This document shows positions 17,663-26,191 of a DNA stretch of 64,000 nucleotides, one piece after another. The stretch spans positions 372,001-436,000 of the forward strand of contig NZ_FNGW01000003.1 of the NCBI RefSeq assembly GCF_900103615.1, given 5' to 3'. Within the stretch, counting starts at the first letter, position 1; each line of letters starts with the position of its first letter. The notes beneath the pieces are model-generated. The model had not been told where the DNA came from, searched no databases, and saw only the letters and a list, made by a program, of their open reading frames with translations. Position numbers and translations under genes: made by a program. Source of the stretch: Romboutsia lituseburensis DSM 797. GTDB lineage: Bacteria > Bacillota > Clostridia > Peptostreptococcales > Peptostreptococcaceae.

Positions 17663-18385
17663 ATGTGTTTATTAAGAATAAAATATGATGATAAAAATGC
17701 CTTATTTGAATTAACAACACAGATAAGCAAAATCATAGATGATGACACAGTAATTATATGTATTGGAACTGATAGATGTATACTAGATTCTTTGGGTCCA
17801 GTAGTTGGCAAAATACTTGAAAGTATGAATATAAAAAATACAATATATGGCATCATAGGTGAAACTATTAATGCCTTAAATATTAATGAAAAATTAGAAT
17901 ATATAAAATCAATGCACCCAACATCTAAAATTGTTGCAATAGATGCTTGTGTAGGAAGTAAAAGATCTATAGGACAAATACATGTTTATAAAGGACCGAT
18001 TATACCAGGAGAAGGTGTTGGCAAAAGCTTACCTAGTATAGGGGATTACTCTATAATAGGTATTGTAAGTGACAGTGACTTGTTTTCAAGCAAAGATTTA
18101 AACTTTGTAGTTAATATGGCCGAAGTTATAGCATTTAGTATGAACTTTAATAAAAGTATTAATAACTATGAATATCAAAAAATGAATTTATCTACCAATG
18201 GATATGAATTTGTGTATGATCAAAGTATTAAAAAAGTTGTATATGGGAAACAAGAGGATTTTATTAAAAGTGATATAGACAACAACACAAATAATCCAAT
18301 TTACTCCAATATATTTTATAATAAGGTAAATGAGATATTGATGAGAGTTTTGCTTGTGGTTATTTTAATGTGGTCATTTCTATAA
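17663..18385 (+). CDS. yyaC: YyaC-like sporulation protein (DUF1256) with C-terminal extension
   Basis: This 240-residue protein carries the YyaC/DUF1256 core, related in fold to the spore protease GPR. The conserved parts are CIGTDRCILDSLGPVVG, YGIIGETINALN, KIVAIDACVGS and PGEGVGKSLPSIGD. Usual YyaC proteins end near residue 165-200. Here a variable linker (about 165-220) and a hydrophobic end (ILMRVLLVVILMWSFL) follow, which could anchor the protein in a membrane. The gene is preceded by AGGAG. A spore role follows from the family. Confidence 0.85.
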   Translation: MCLLRIKYDDKNALFELTTQISKIIDDDTVIICIGTDRCILDSLGPVVGKILESMNIKNTIYGIIGETINALNINEKLEYIKSMHPTSKIVAIDACVGSKRSIGQIHVYKGPIIPGEGVGKSLPSIGDYSIIGIVSDSDLFSSKDLNFVVNMAEVIAFSMNFNKSINNYEYQKMNLSTNGYEFVYDQSIKKVVYGKQEDFIKSDIDNNTNNPIYSNIFYNKVNEILMRVLLVVILMWSFL

Positions 18386-18475
18386 AAAACTAGACATATT
18401 TATAAATTTGAGGTATCCTAATTCATATAATAACGTTTTTAGTTAAAATTATTTTAGCATATATGGAGGCAATAA

Positions 18476-18757
18476 ATGGATATATTCTCTAAAGTACCAG
18501 GATTCAGAAGTGAAAATCAAACGAAAAAAATTGTAGCGATAATATATTATTTATTTTTTATAGGAAACATGACTGTTATTGCTATGAGTAGCCCAGAATC
18601 GGTTTTAATTACGATTCCTCCGATTATATTACCATTTACAGTTTTTGGATTAGTAGATATAAAAGAAAATATTAAAAATAAAAAATTAATAGTTAACACT
18701 ATTTTACCAACAATATTATTATCGATAATAACTTTTCTAGCATATTATCAACACTAA
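18476..18757 (+). CDS. Small membrane protein, 93 aa, unknown
   Basis: This 93-residue protein has three predicted membrane segments (about residues 19-37, 43-60 and 73-90) separated by a short charged loop (DIKENIKNKK). It has a TGGAGG binding site and a strong terminator behind it. I do not recognise the family. Confidence 0.7.
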   Translation: MDIFSKVPGFRSENQTKKIVAIIYYLFFIGNMTVIAMSSPESVLITIPPIILPFTVFGLVDIKENIKNKKLIVNTILPTILLSIITFLAYYQH

Positions 18758-18761
18758 ATAT

Positions 18762-18807
18762 ACAGTATATAGATTATCCTTTTTTAGTTAATCTATATAC
18801 TGTTTTT
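18762..18807 (+). terminator. Intrinsic terminator
   Basis: A 15-bp perfect stem (18762-18776 with 18789-18803) followed by T residues. Confidence 0.9.
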
Positions 18808-18891
18808 AATTATGTGATAAAGTCACAGAAAAATATGGAAAAATGTTATACTATAAATAGGACTTAAAAAACAATAGAAAAGATTGAAAGG

Positions 18892-19263
18892 ATGATGGCA
18901 ATGACAAAACCTTCAGTATATCATCAACAAGGATACACTTGTGCAGAGGCAATAATAAAATCATACAACGAAGAGCATAATACAAATATACCTGTATCTC
19001 TAGGAAGTGGTATGGGAGTAGGTATGACAGTTGGTAGTTTATGTGGTGCTGTAAATGCAGCTGCGATGGTTGTTGGATTTATAAAAGGAAGAGAAGACAG
19101 CTCTATACCAAATGAAGCGAGAAGCTATTCTAGAGAATTAATGACTAGAGTAAGAGCAAAATATAATACAGAAATATGTTCGGAATTAAAAAGAAATAAA
19201 GTAAGTTGTGGAGAAATAATAGATTTCTCATACGAAGCTTTAAATGAGCTATTACAAGGTTAA
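18892..19263 (+). CDS. C_GCAxxG_C_C family protein
   Basis: This 123-residue protein carries the cysteine pattern of the C_GCAxxG_C_C family: TCAEAI, then GSLCGAVNAAAMVVG, then TEICSELK and SCGEII. Family members are common in anaerobes and are thought to bind metal or take part in redox chemistry, but none is well understood. The start could be either of two close methionines; GAAAGG lies just upstream. It is monocistronic. Confidence 0.85.
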   Translation: MMAMTKPSVYHQQGYTCAEAIIKSYNEEHNTNIPVSLGSGMGVGMTVGSLCGAVNAAAMVVGFIKGREDSSIPNEARSYSRELMTRVRAKYNTEICSELKRNKVSCGEIIDFSYEALNELLQG

Positions 19264-19273
19264 ATATAAATAA

Positions 19274-19309
19274 AAAGGCTACCTATAATTCATAGGGAGT
19301 CTTTTTTTG
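19274..19309 (+). terminator. Intrinsic terminator, imperfect stem
   Basis: A stem built on AAAAGGCTACC and GGGAGTCTTTT with mismatches, followed by seven T residues. Confidence 0.65.
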
Positions 19310-19648
19310 TTGGAATATGAAAAAATATAAAAAAAAATAAAAAATTATTTATGATTTTTTCATATTTCTAAAATTCAGATTTTTTTACTTGGTGAAGCTA
19401 CCTTAACAAAAAAAACCAAAAATGATAAATATTATTTTAAAATATTCATTAATGAAAAATATGAATAAAATAATTTTTTTAAAAAAATGTTCAAAATACT
19501 AAAAAAGCCCAACTGAACATAAAAAAAAATAGAATGTAAAATATATTTAACAGACAAACAAAAGAAATTTAAAAATAATTAGATTTCTAATTTTTCAAAA
19601 TTTAAAAACAAATGATTATTATGAAAATTATAACAATCTGTGAAAATG

Positions 19649-19677
19649 TTGTCGAAAGGAATCGAAGAGTGTATAAT
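19649..19677 (+). promoter_or_regulatory. Promoter of the yjeM-like gene
   Basis: A -35 box TTGTCG (19649-19654), a 17-bp spacer and a perfect -10 box TATAAT (19672-19677). The rest of the gene-free stretch 19310-19738 is extremely AT-rich with homopolymer runs. I see no gene, riboswitch or clear operator in it. Confidence 0.7.
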
Positions 19678-19738
19678 CTTTTTAACCTTTAATCATCTAA
19701 AGGTAAAGACAAAAAAATAAATATAGAGGTGTGAAACA

Positions 19739-21274
19739 ATGGGCAATAACACAAACAGTGCAAAAAAGCTTACACTAATGTCATTAATATTAATGATATT
19801 TACATCAGTATTTGGTTTTGCTAATATGCCAAGATCATATTACTTAATGGGGTATGGTGCAATTCCTTGGTATATACTAAGTGCATTAGTATTCTTTATA
19901 CCATACGCATTCATGATGGCTGAATATGGATCAGCATTTAAAAATGAGAGTGGTGGTATGTACTCTTGGATGGAAAAGTCAGTAGGATCTAAGTTTGCAT
20001 TCATAGGTACATTTATGTGGTATGCATCTTACATAATCTGGATGGTTAACGTATCTTCAGGTATATGGATACCGTTCTCAAATGCTATCTTTGGATCAGA
20101 TATGACAGCTACATGGAGTATCTTTGGATTAAGTTCAACTCAAACTATAGGATTATTAGGATCAATATGGATATTATTCGTTACAGTTGTAGGAACTAAA
20201 GGAGTTGAAAAAATAACAAAGATAACTTCTATAGGAGGAACATTTGTTGCTTTATTAAATGTAGTTTTATTAGTAGGAGCAGTTGCTGTAGTAGTATTAA
20301 ATGGTGGAGAATTATCTCAACCAGTTGAAAGCTTCTCACAAGCATTTTTAACATCTCCTAATCCTCAATACCAAACACCATTAATGGTATTATCATTTGT
20401 TACATTTGCAATATTTGCATTTGGAGGGCTTGAGGTTTTAGGTGGATTAGTTGACCAAACTGAAAATGCTGAGAAAAACTTCCCTAAAGGTCTTGTTATT
20501 TCAGCTGTAGTTATATCAGTAGGATATGCAGTAGGTATATTTGCATGTGGTACTTTCACTAACTGGGCAGATGTTTTATCAGGTGAAAATGTTCATATGG
20601 GTAACGTTGCTTATGTTTTAATGAACAACTTAGGATATCAATTAGGACAGGCTATGGGAACAACTAATGCAGTAGCTTTACAAATGGGAGCTTGGACAGC
20701 AAGATTCGTTGGATTCTCTATGTTCTTAGCTTTCACAGGAGCATTCTTCACATTAACTTATTCTCCATTAAAAACTTTAATTTCTGGTGCACCAAAAGCA
20801 GTATGGCCAGGAAAACTTGGAGAAATCAAAAATGGAATGCCAGTAAATGCTATGAAGTTCCAAGCAGTAATAGTTATAGCTTTAATACTACTAGTTTCAT
20901 TCGGTGGTAAGGGAGCTTCTGAGTTCTTTAATATATTAGTTTTAATGACTAATGTTGCAATGACTATACCATACTTATTCTTATTAGCAGCTTTCCCTAA
21001 ATTCAAGAAAAAGCAATTAAGTGGAGAAGTTGATAAGGCATATATGGTTTACAAAACTCAAGGTGTAGCAACAGGAGCAGCTATAATAATAGGATTATTA
21101 GTTGGATTTGCAAATATATTCTCTATAGCTCAACCTGCAATAGATGGAAAAGTATTTGACTCAATAATGATGATATTAGGTCCAACTATATTCGGTTTAA
21201 TTGCATTCTTCTTATATACTAATTATGAAAGAAAACATGTTAAAAATAATAAAGAAATAAAAAAAGCTAGTTAA
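19739..21274 (+). CDS. yjeM: Amino-acid permease, YjeM/GadC-type (APC superfamily)
   Basis: This 511-residue protein has about 12 membrane segments and matches the glutamate/GABA antiporter-like YjeM group: it opens with MSLILMIFTSVFGFANMPR and continues with EYGSAFKNESGGMYSWM. It moves amino acids across the cytoplasmic membrane, likely by exchange. The exact substrate is not readable. It has its own promoter, long AT-rich leader and terminator. Codon use is unusually biased toward a few codons, as in highly expressed genes. Confidence 0.88.
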   Translation: MGNNTNSAKKLTLMSLILMIFTSVFGFANMPRSYYLMGYGAIPWYILSALVFFIPYAFMMAEYGSAFKNESGGMYSWMEKSVGSKFAFIGTFMWYASYIIWMVNVSSGIWIPFSNAIFGSDMTATWSIFGLSSTQTIGLLGSIWILFVTVVGTKGVEKITKITSIGGTFVALLNVVLLVGAVAVVVLNGGELSQPVESFSQAFLTSPNPQYQTPLMVLSFVTFAIFAFGGLEVLGGLVDQTENAEKNFPKGLVISAVVISVGYAVGIFACGTFTNWADVLSGENVHMGNVAYVLMNNLGYQLGQAMGTTNAVALQMGAWTARFVGFSMFLAFTGAFFTLTYSPLKTLISGAPKAVWPGKLGEIKNGMPVNAMKFQAVIVIALILLVSFGGKGASEFFNILVLMTNVAMTIPYLFLLAAFPKFKKKQLSGEVDKAYMVYKTQGVATGAAIIIGLLVGFANIFSIAQPAIDGKVFDSIMMILGPTIFGLIAFFLYTNYERKHVKNNKEIKKAS

Positions 21275-21280
21275 TAAATT

Positions 21281-21322
21281 AAATGTCTCAAATATTTTAA
21301 AAAATATTTGAGACATTTTTTT
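21281..21322 (+). terminator. Intrinsic terminator
   Basis: An 18-bp perfect stem (21281-21298 with 21301-21318) ending in seven T residues. The dispersed repeat starts at this T-tract. Confidence 0.92.
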
Positions 21323-21405
21323 ATGCTTAAGGACATTATGATACTTCATTTTCTATGGATAACTCATGAAAGTACGTTGACGACAGGAGCGAAGCGACTT
21401 TTTTA
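21321..21405 (+). repeat. Dispersed repeat, internally deleted copy
   Basis: The 5' module (TTAAGGACATTATGATACTT..., about 21321-21374) is joined directly to the 3' half of the GC-rich module (GACAGGAGCGAAGCGAC, then TTTTTTA). About 55 bp present between the modules of the full copies are missing. A 78-codon frame at 21308-21544 runs across this repeat and is not a gene. Confidence 0.85.
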
Positions 21406-21595
21406 TTGTTATCTTAAAAATAGTAATTATTTTAAAGGATATATGTTGTTTACACTGAAACTAATAAATATAAATACATTAATTAGTTTATTTATATTTA
21501 ACAGGAGATTCGACAAATATAACTATAAAAATATGTTAATATAAGTCGTGATAATTAATATAGACTTATATATTTCACTAATTTGGAGGAGTGTT

Positions 21596-22447
21596 ATGTC
21601 AATAAATATAAGCAGTTGTGATACTTTATGTTACAAAGGTAGTGCTAAATATAATGAAGATATTGTTGGAGTAACACCTTGGGGAGCTTGGGTTTTAGAT
21701 GGGGCTACAGGACTCAACAATAAAAATTTAGTATGCAAAGAAAGTGATGCAAAATGGTATGTAAATTGGTGGAACAAATATCTTTATGAAAATATTAATA
21801 AAGAGAAAACTCTAAAGGAAATTATGATTGAAGGAATAAAGAATATAAAGTTAGAATATTACTCAAAAACAGAAAAATCTAAAATAGAAAAATTAGATAC
21901 ACCATCAAGTTCTATATCTATAATAAAATATAGAGACAATATAATAGAATATTTATTACTAGGAGACTGTTCTTTACATATGAAAATTGGGGAGAATACA
22001 CATATAATAAAGGATAGAACAATTTGTAAACTAGATAAAATCGTTTATGACGAAATGGAAAACCTAGACAACCTTTCAAAACTTTCATTTGAAGAAATTA
22101 AAACAAGTGTAATGCAAACAATAATTAATAATAGACTAAAAAAGAATACTGAAAATGGTTACTGGATATTAGAGTTTGAAGAAAAGGCTATAGAAAAAGC
22201 TATCTATGGAGAAATAAAAGTAAATCAGCCTATAGATATTTTAATGGCAAGTGATGGTTTTTCATGTATTAGCGATAGATATAATCTTATAAATGAATAT
22301 AACTTACTAGACTGTGCTATAAATGATGGTATAGGAGTTATTTATTCAAAACTTCGTAGTGTGGAAGAAGATGATTTTAAAACAATTAAATTTCCTAGAT
22401 TTAAGGTAAAAGATGATTCATCGTGCGTATACTTAAATTTAGATTAA
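21596..22447 (+). CDS. PP2C-family protein phosphatase
   Basis: This 283-residue protein has the PP2C metal-binding pattern: YNEDIVG (Asp22), VLDGATG (Asp35-Gly36), LLGDCSL and MASDGFSC. These residues bind Mn/Mg ions for Ser/Thr dephosphorylation. It lacks membrane or sensor domains. The start at 21596 follows GGAGGAG. The stop lies 35 bp before a glycosyltransferase gene, so the two look co-transcribed. No partner kinase is nearby. The substrate is unknown. Confidence 0.82.
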   Translation: MSINISSCDTLCYKGSAKYNEDIVGVTPWGAWVLDGATGLNNKNLVCKESDAKWYVNWWNKYLYENINKEKTLKEIMIEGIKNIKLEYYSKTEKSKIEKLDTPSSSISIIKYRDNIIEYLLLGDCSLHMKIGENTHIIKDRTICKLDKIVYDEMENLDNLSKLSFEEIKTSVMQTIINNRLKKNTENGYWILEFEEKAIEKAIYGEIKVNQPIDILMASDGFSCISDRYNLINEYNLLDCAINDGIGVIYSKLRSVEEDDFKTIKFPRFKVKDDSSCVYLNLD

Positions 22448-22482
22448 AATTAATTATAATTGACATAAACAAGGGGGACAAA

Positions 22483-23709
22483 ATGAATATACTTCATATA
22501 ATAACTCAAAAGCCAAACAGCACAGGTAGTGGAATATATATGTGTGGTATGATAAATGGATTTGAAAAAATAGGGCATAAACAAGCTGTAATAGCGGGGA
22601 TAGATAAAGATGATGAACAAGTACTATTTAATAAAAATATAAAGTTTTATCCGGTAAACTTTAATACAAAAGAATTACCTTTTAATGTTGTTGGGATGAG
22701 TGACGTAATGCCATATAAGAGTACATTGTATAAAGAAATGGATAAAAGTATGGTTGATTCTCTAAAGTCAGCTTTTAAGATTAAAATAGATAAAGCAATA
22801 AAAGAATTTAAACCAGATTTAATAATATGTCATCATTTATATTTGCTTACATCTTATGTAAAAGAAGTTATAAGTGATATTCCTGTGGTAAGTGTTTGTC
22901 ATGGAACTTGCTTAAGGCAACTTAAAAGTCATAATTTAGAAAAAAATTATATACTACAAAATATAAAAAATTTAGATGCTATATTTGCTCTTCATGATGA
23001 GCAAAGAAAAGAAATAATTGAGATATTTAATATATCTCCATCAAAAGTATTTACTTTAGGAAGTGGATATGATGAAAATAAATTTTTTAAAAATAAAAAG
23101 GAATTACCAAATGACTTTATAAATATAACATATGCTGGCAAAATAGCTAAGGCAAAAGGACTTAAGTCCCTTATAAAGTCGTTGAGTAATTTAACACACT
23201 CTAAAGATTTTCTAAATATAAACATAGTTGGAGATGGCAACAATAAGGATGAATATGAGGAAATTATTAATTTAGCCAATGAAAACTATTATAATATAAA
23301 TTTTTTAGGTAAAATAAAACAAACAGAACTATCTAGATTATTTAGAGAATCTCACATATTTGTTTTACCATCATTTTTTGAAGGTTTACCGTTAGTAGTT
23401 ATAGAGTCTTTAGCATGTGGATGTAATGTTATTACTACTGATATACCTGGCATAAAGAAATGGATAGGAAAAGAAATAAATAATAGTAATAAAATTAGTT
23501 ATGTAGATTTGCCTAATATGAAAGATGTAGGAGTTCCTTATGAAAATGAACTTCCTAATTTTGAAAACAACCTAACATATGCTATAAACAATATGATATT
23601 AAATATTGTAGAACATAATACTAGAAATAAAACGATAAACATGGAAGATAAAACCTGGAATGGTTTATGTAATAGATTAGAAGAAACTATATTAAGCTTT
23701 AATTATTAA
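22483..23709 (+). CDS. Glycosyltransferase family 4
   Basis: This 408-residue protein has a GT-B fold. The N-terminal half begins NILHIITQKPNSTGSGIYMCG, and the C-terminal donor half has ITYAGKIAKAKGL and the family's retaining motif HIFVLPSFFEGLPLVVIESL (about residues 289-308). The start at 22483 follows AAGGGGG. The acceptor could be lipid, protein or a small molecule. The pairing with a PP2C gene is unusual and there is no polysaccharide cluster around it. Confidence 0.88.
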   Translation: MNILHIITQKPNSTGSGIYMCGMINGFEKIGHKQAVIAGIDKDDEQVLFNKNIKFYPVNFNTKELPFNVVGMSDVMPYKSTLYKEMDKSMVDSLKSAFKIKIDKAIKEFKPDLIICHHLYLLTSYVKEVISDIPVVSVCHGTCLRQLKSHNLEKNYILQNIKNLDAIFALHDEQRKEIIEIFNISPSKVFTLGSGYDENKFFKNKKELPNDFINITYAGKIAKAKGLKSLIKSLSNLTHSKDFLNINIVGDGNNKDEYEEIINLANENYYNINFLGKIKQTELSRLFRESHIFVLPSFFEGLPLVVIESLACGCNVITTDIPGIKKWIGKEINNSNKISYVDLPNMKDVGVPYENELPNFENNLTYAINNMILNIVEHNTRNKTINMEDKTWNGLCNRLEETILSFNY

Positions 23710-23717
23710 TATAATAA

Positions 23718-23758
23718 AAAGAGGTATCATAAGCTAGATTTATGATACCTCTTTATTT
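23718..23758 (+). terminator. Intrinsic terminator
   Basis: A 14-bp stem (23718-23731 with 23741-23754) closing the PP2C-glycosyltransferase unit; it can also serve the minus-strand gene that ends at 23775. Confidence 0.85.
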
Positions 23759-23774
23759 ATATTTATGCATATTT

Positions 23775-24053
23775 TTAAACTGCCAAATTTTTTTGAATAT
23801 AGTTAATTGAATCGTCTATATTATCAAAAAATTTTTTAGAAATTAGTAGTCGTTCTATACCATTAAAAAAGTATTTATTATCAAAAACTTTGTCAATTTT
23901 AATCTCAATATAATCATCGAAGATGTTTATATAAATACATTTAGTATATTTATATAAACACTTAAAAGCAACAAACTTATTAGATGTTGTTTTTACTAAT
24001 GTAAAGTTATTTAAGTTTAATTTAGACTTAAGATAAATCGCAGTACTATCCAT
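23775..24053 (-). CDS. Hypothetical protein, 92 aa
   Basis: This small protein has a mixed strand and helix pattern, is rich in Lys, Asn and Phe, and has no membrane segment or cysteine cluster. The ATG at 24053 follows AAGGAG at good spacing; a GTG six bases upstream is less likely. I do not recognise it. It is the only gene between the PP2C unit and the ATPase/TOPRIM pair. Confidence 0.6.
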   Translation of the reverse strand: MDSTAIYLKSKLNLNNFTLVKTTSNKFVAFKCLYKYTKCIYINIFDDYIEIKIDKVFDNKYFFNGIERLLISKKFFDNIDDSINYIQKNLAV

Positions 24054-24136
24054 ATACACTCCTTTTAAAAATTAATAATCCTAAATAGATTATTACCAAT
24101 ATATAGATATTTTATATCAATTTAATTAAATAAATA

Positions 24137-24185
24137 TAAAAAAGTCGCTTCGCTCCTGTCGCCAACGACGTCGTTTGCTACTTAA
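24137..24185 (-). repeat. Dispersed repeat, 3' (GC-rich) module, reverse orientation
   Basis: Read on the minus strand, the GC-rich module ends GAGCGAAGCGACTTTTTTA. The arm next to it differs from other copies (ACGACGTCGTTGG), giving a more perfect palindrome. No 5' module is found beside it. The rest of 24054-24362 is AT-rich without a recognisable gene. Confidence 0.8.
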
Positions 24186-24362
24186 AAGGCATAAGCAATA
24201 TTTGCCTACACCTTTTAATGAATAAAATATATAAGGTTAGTAATGAGTATATGTAAATTATATCCACAAATTAAAAATTAATACTAAAATTACTTTTTAG
24301 TAATATATAGAAATTTTCAAATATATATAATTATATATTGATAATAAGAAAGAAGTGATTTT

Positions 24363-25406
24363 ATGAACTATTTGAGCTATTTAAATATAAAACATTTCAA
24401 AGGGATAGAAAATTTAGAGCTAAAGGATCTATCAAACGTAAATATAATAGTTGGAAATAATAACACAGGTAAAACATCATTATTAGAAGCAATATCATTA
24501 TTACAAAGCCAAAATAGTCTAAAAACTATTTTAAAACACATATCAAGAAGAGACAGTGCATACCTATCTAAATTTGAACTTTTTTTAGAGCTATTTCCAA
24601 AACAACAAGATGAATTAAAAAGCATACACATAAATTCTATTATAAACAATAAAAGTAGAGAGTTAGTACTAAAAGGAAGTTTGTCAAATGATTTAGAATT
24701 AGATAGTGTTTGCTTAAAGGATTATAATCAAAAATCATTTAAAGGTACTATCAGCGTTAAATTAAATGAAGAAAGTATTACAAAGAAAAAGATAGAGTTA
24801 AAGGAGAATCAAAGTGTAATAGAGAATAGTAGTTATGACATCATAAAAATCATATATATAACACCATATGACCATTTTAAAGATGGACTTATAAATAAAA
24901 CTATAGAAAATATAGAATTAAGTGAAAAATTGAAGATAATAGAGTTATTAAAAAAATTCGATGAAAATATATTGGATTTTAAGGTAGTAACAAAAAACAG
25001 TAAAAATAATATCCAAAGGACATATATACACCATAAAATCAATGGAGAAATGCCGCTATTTAGCTTTGGAGATAGTATAAAGAAAGTTCTTACATTAGCT
25101 TCAGCTGTTATAAATGCAAAACAAGGTATACTTTTAGTAGATGAAATAGAAACAGCTATACACAAAAATATGATGATTGAAGTATTTAAATGGTTTATTG
25201 AATTTTGTAAAGAATATGAAGTTCAACTAGTTTGCACAACTCATAGTTTAGAGGTAATCGATGGAATTATAATGTCTATGGATGAGGAAATTGATGATCT
25301 ATCTTGCTTTAGAATAGAGACATACGATAATAATGTCTACAGTACTAAATTTTCAGGCAATAGATTAAAAGATATTAGAACTTTTCTAGGTCAGGATGTG
25401 AGATAA
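24363..25406 (+). CDS. AAA ATPase of the OLD/RecF/ABC-like group, defence-type
   Basis: This 347-residue protein starts with YLNIKHFKGIENLEL, typical of SMC/RecF-like ATPases, and has Walker A GNNNTGKTS (residues 31-39). The C-terminal half holds Walker B ILLVDEIETAIH and the switch CTTHSLEVIDG. The middle (about 90-230) is variable. The next gene, a TOPRIM protein, starts inside its stop codon (TAATG at 25404-25408). ATPase-TOPRIM pairs are known from OLD-type, PARIS (AriA/AriB) and AbiL-type phage defence. This pair belongs to that group by architecture; a specific system cannot be named. Confidence 0.82.
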   Translation: MNYLSYLNIKHFKGIENLELKDLSNVNIIVGNNNTGKTSLLEAISLLQSQNSLKTILKHISRRDSAYLSKFELFLELFPKQQDELKSIHINSIINNKSRELVLKGSLSNDLELDSVCLKDYNQKSFKGTISVKLNEESITKKKIELKENQSVIENSSYDIIKIIYITPYDHFKDGLINKTIENIELSEKLKIIELLKKFDENILDFKVVTKNSKNNIQRTYIHHKINGEMPLFSFGDSIKKVLTLASAVINAKQGILLVDEIETAIHKNMMIEVFKWFIEFCKEYEVQLVCTTHSLEVIDGIIMSMDEEIDDLSCFRIETYDNNVYSTKFSGNRLKDIRTFLGQDVR

Positions 25407-26173
25407 TGAGAAGCTTTATATTCTTTGTTGAAGGAGTACATGATGTAAACTGTGTAGCAAGAGTATTGCTTCTTAGACACTTTAAAGAAGCTAATAATAT
25501 AGATCAGTTACCTCAAATGTGGAAAGATAGAATTCCAAGAACATACCCATTTATAAACAATAGACTAGATAGACATATACCAATGCCATCATTTTTTATG
25601 AAAAATAACCTATGTGTGACAATTGTTTCTTCAAATGGTGCTACAAATATAATTAATGATATAGACTTGTATTTGAGTAATATGACAAAAGCTGAATTGA
25701 AGCAAATAAACGGTGTATGTGCTATATTTGATGCAGATCAAAATAGTGCACAAAAATCTTTTGATGATAAATTTAAAAAATATAATAAGGATATGGTGAT
25801 AAATAAAAAAGATTTTTTAGTTGGTCATTGCAGAGTTAGAGGAGAAATTATAAATCTTAACTATTATTTTTTCCCTGATAATAGTTCAAAAGGAACATTA
25901 GAGAACCTATTATTAGAGGGAGCCAAAGTAGTTTATAGTGATTTATTAGAAAGTGTAAATGAATATTTATCAAAGGTTGATGAAAGGCATAAGTACAACT
26001 GGAGTATATCAAGTGAAAATAAGGTTAAGGTAGGATGTATAGCTAATGTATTCCAACCAGGAGGAGCCAATCAAACATCAATTAGATATGACAATTGGAT
26101 AAGCGATGAAAGTATGGCATTTAGTTACGTAATAAAAAAATTTTATGATTTTATAGTTGACTTAGTTGAATGA
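25406..26173 (+). CDS. TOPRIM-type protein (DUF3226-like), partner of the ATPase
   Basis: This 255-residue protein has the TOPRIM residues of OLD-like nucleases: FFVEGVHDVN (Glu9, Asp13) and AIFDADQN (Asp109, Asp111). The family is described as DUF3226 or related. It overlaps the ATPase gene by one base, so the two are translationally coupled and probably act as a complex. A nuclease function would need metal binding at these acidic residues. The C-terminal part (about 150-255) is not recognisable. The next gene, a racemase, follows after only 18 bp but is unrelated in function. Confidence 0.78.
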   Translation: MRSFIFFVEGVHDVNCVARVLLLRHFKEANNIDQLPQMWKDRIPRTYPFINNRLDRHIPMPSFFMKNNLCVTIVSSNGATNIINDIDLYLSNMTKAELKQINGVCAIFDADQNSAQKSFDDKFKKYNKDMVINKKDFLVGHCRVRGEIINLNYYFFPDNSSKGTLENLLLEGAKVVYSDLLESVNEYLSKVDERHKYNWSISSENKVKVGCIANVFQPGGANQTSIRYDNWISDESMAFSYVIKKFYDFIVDLVE

Positions 26174-26191
26174 TAAAAGGGGGATTCTTAT

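Noticed and set aside
19589-19605. Possible CodY site (AATTTTTCAAAATTT) ahead of the yjeM-like gene
   Set aside because: It differs from the consensus at several positions and the region is full of A and T runs.
21308-21544. A 78-codon frame on the plus strand after the yjeM-like gene
   Set aside because: It runs through the terminator and the dispersed repeat, has no binding site, and its first part recurs only as repeat DNA.
23775-24053. Antitoxin or third member of the ATPase/TOPRIM system
   Set aside because: It is on the other strand, separated by the repeat, with no recognisable domain; linkage is not supported.
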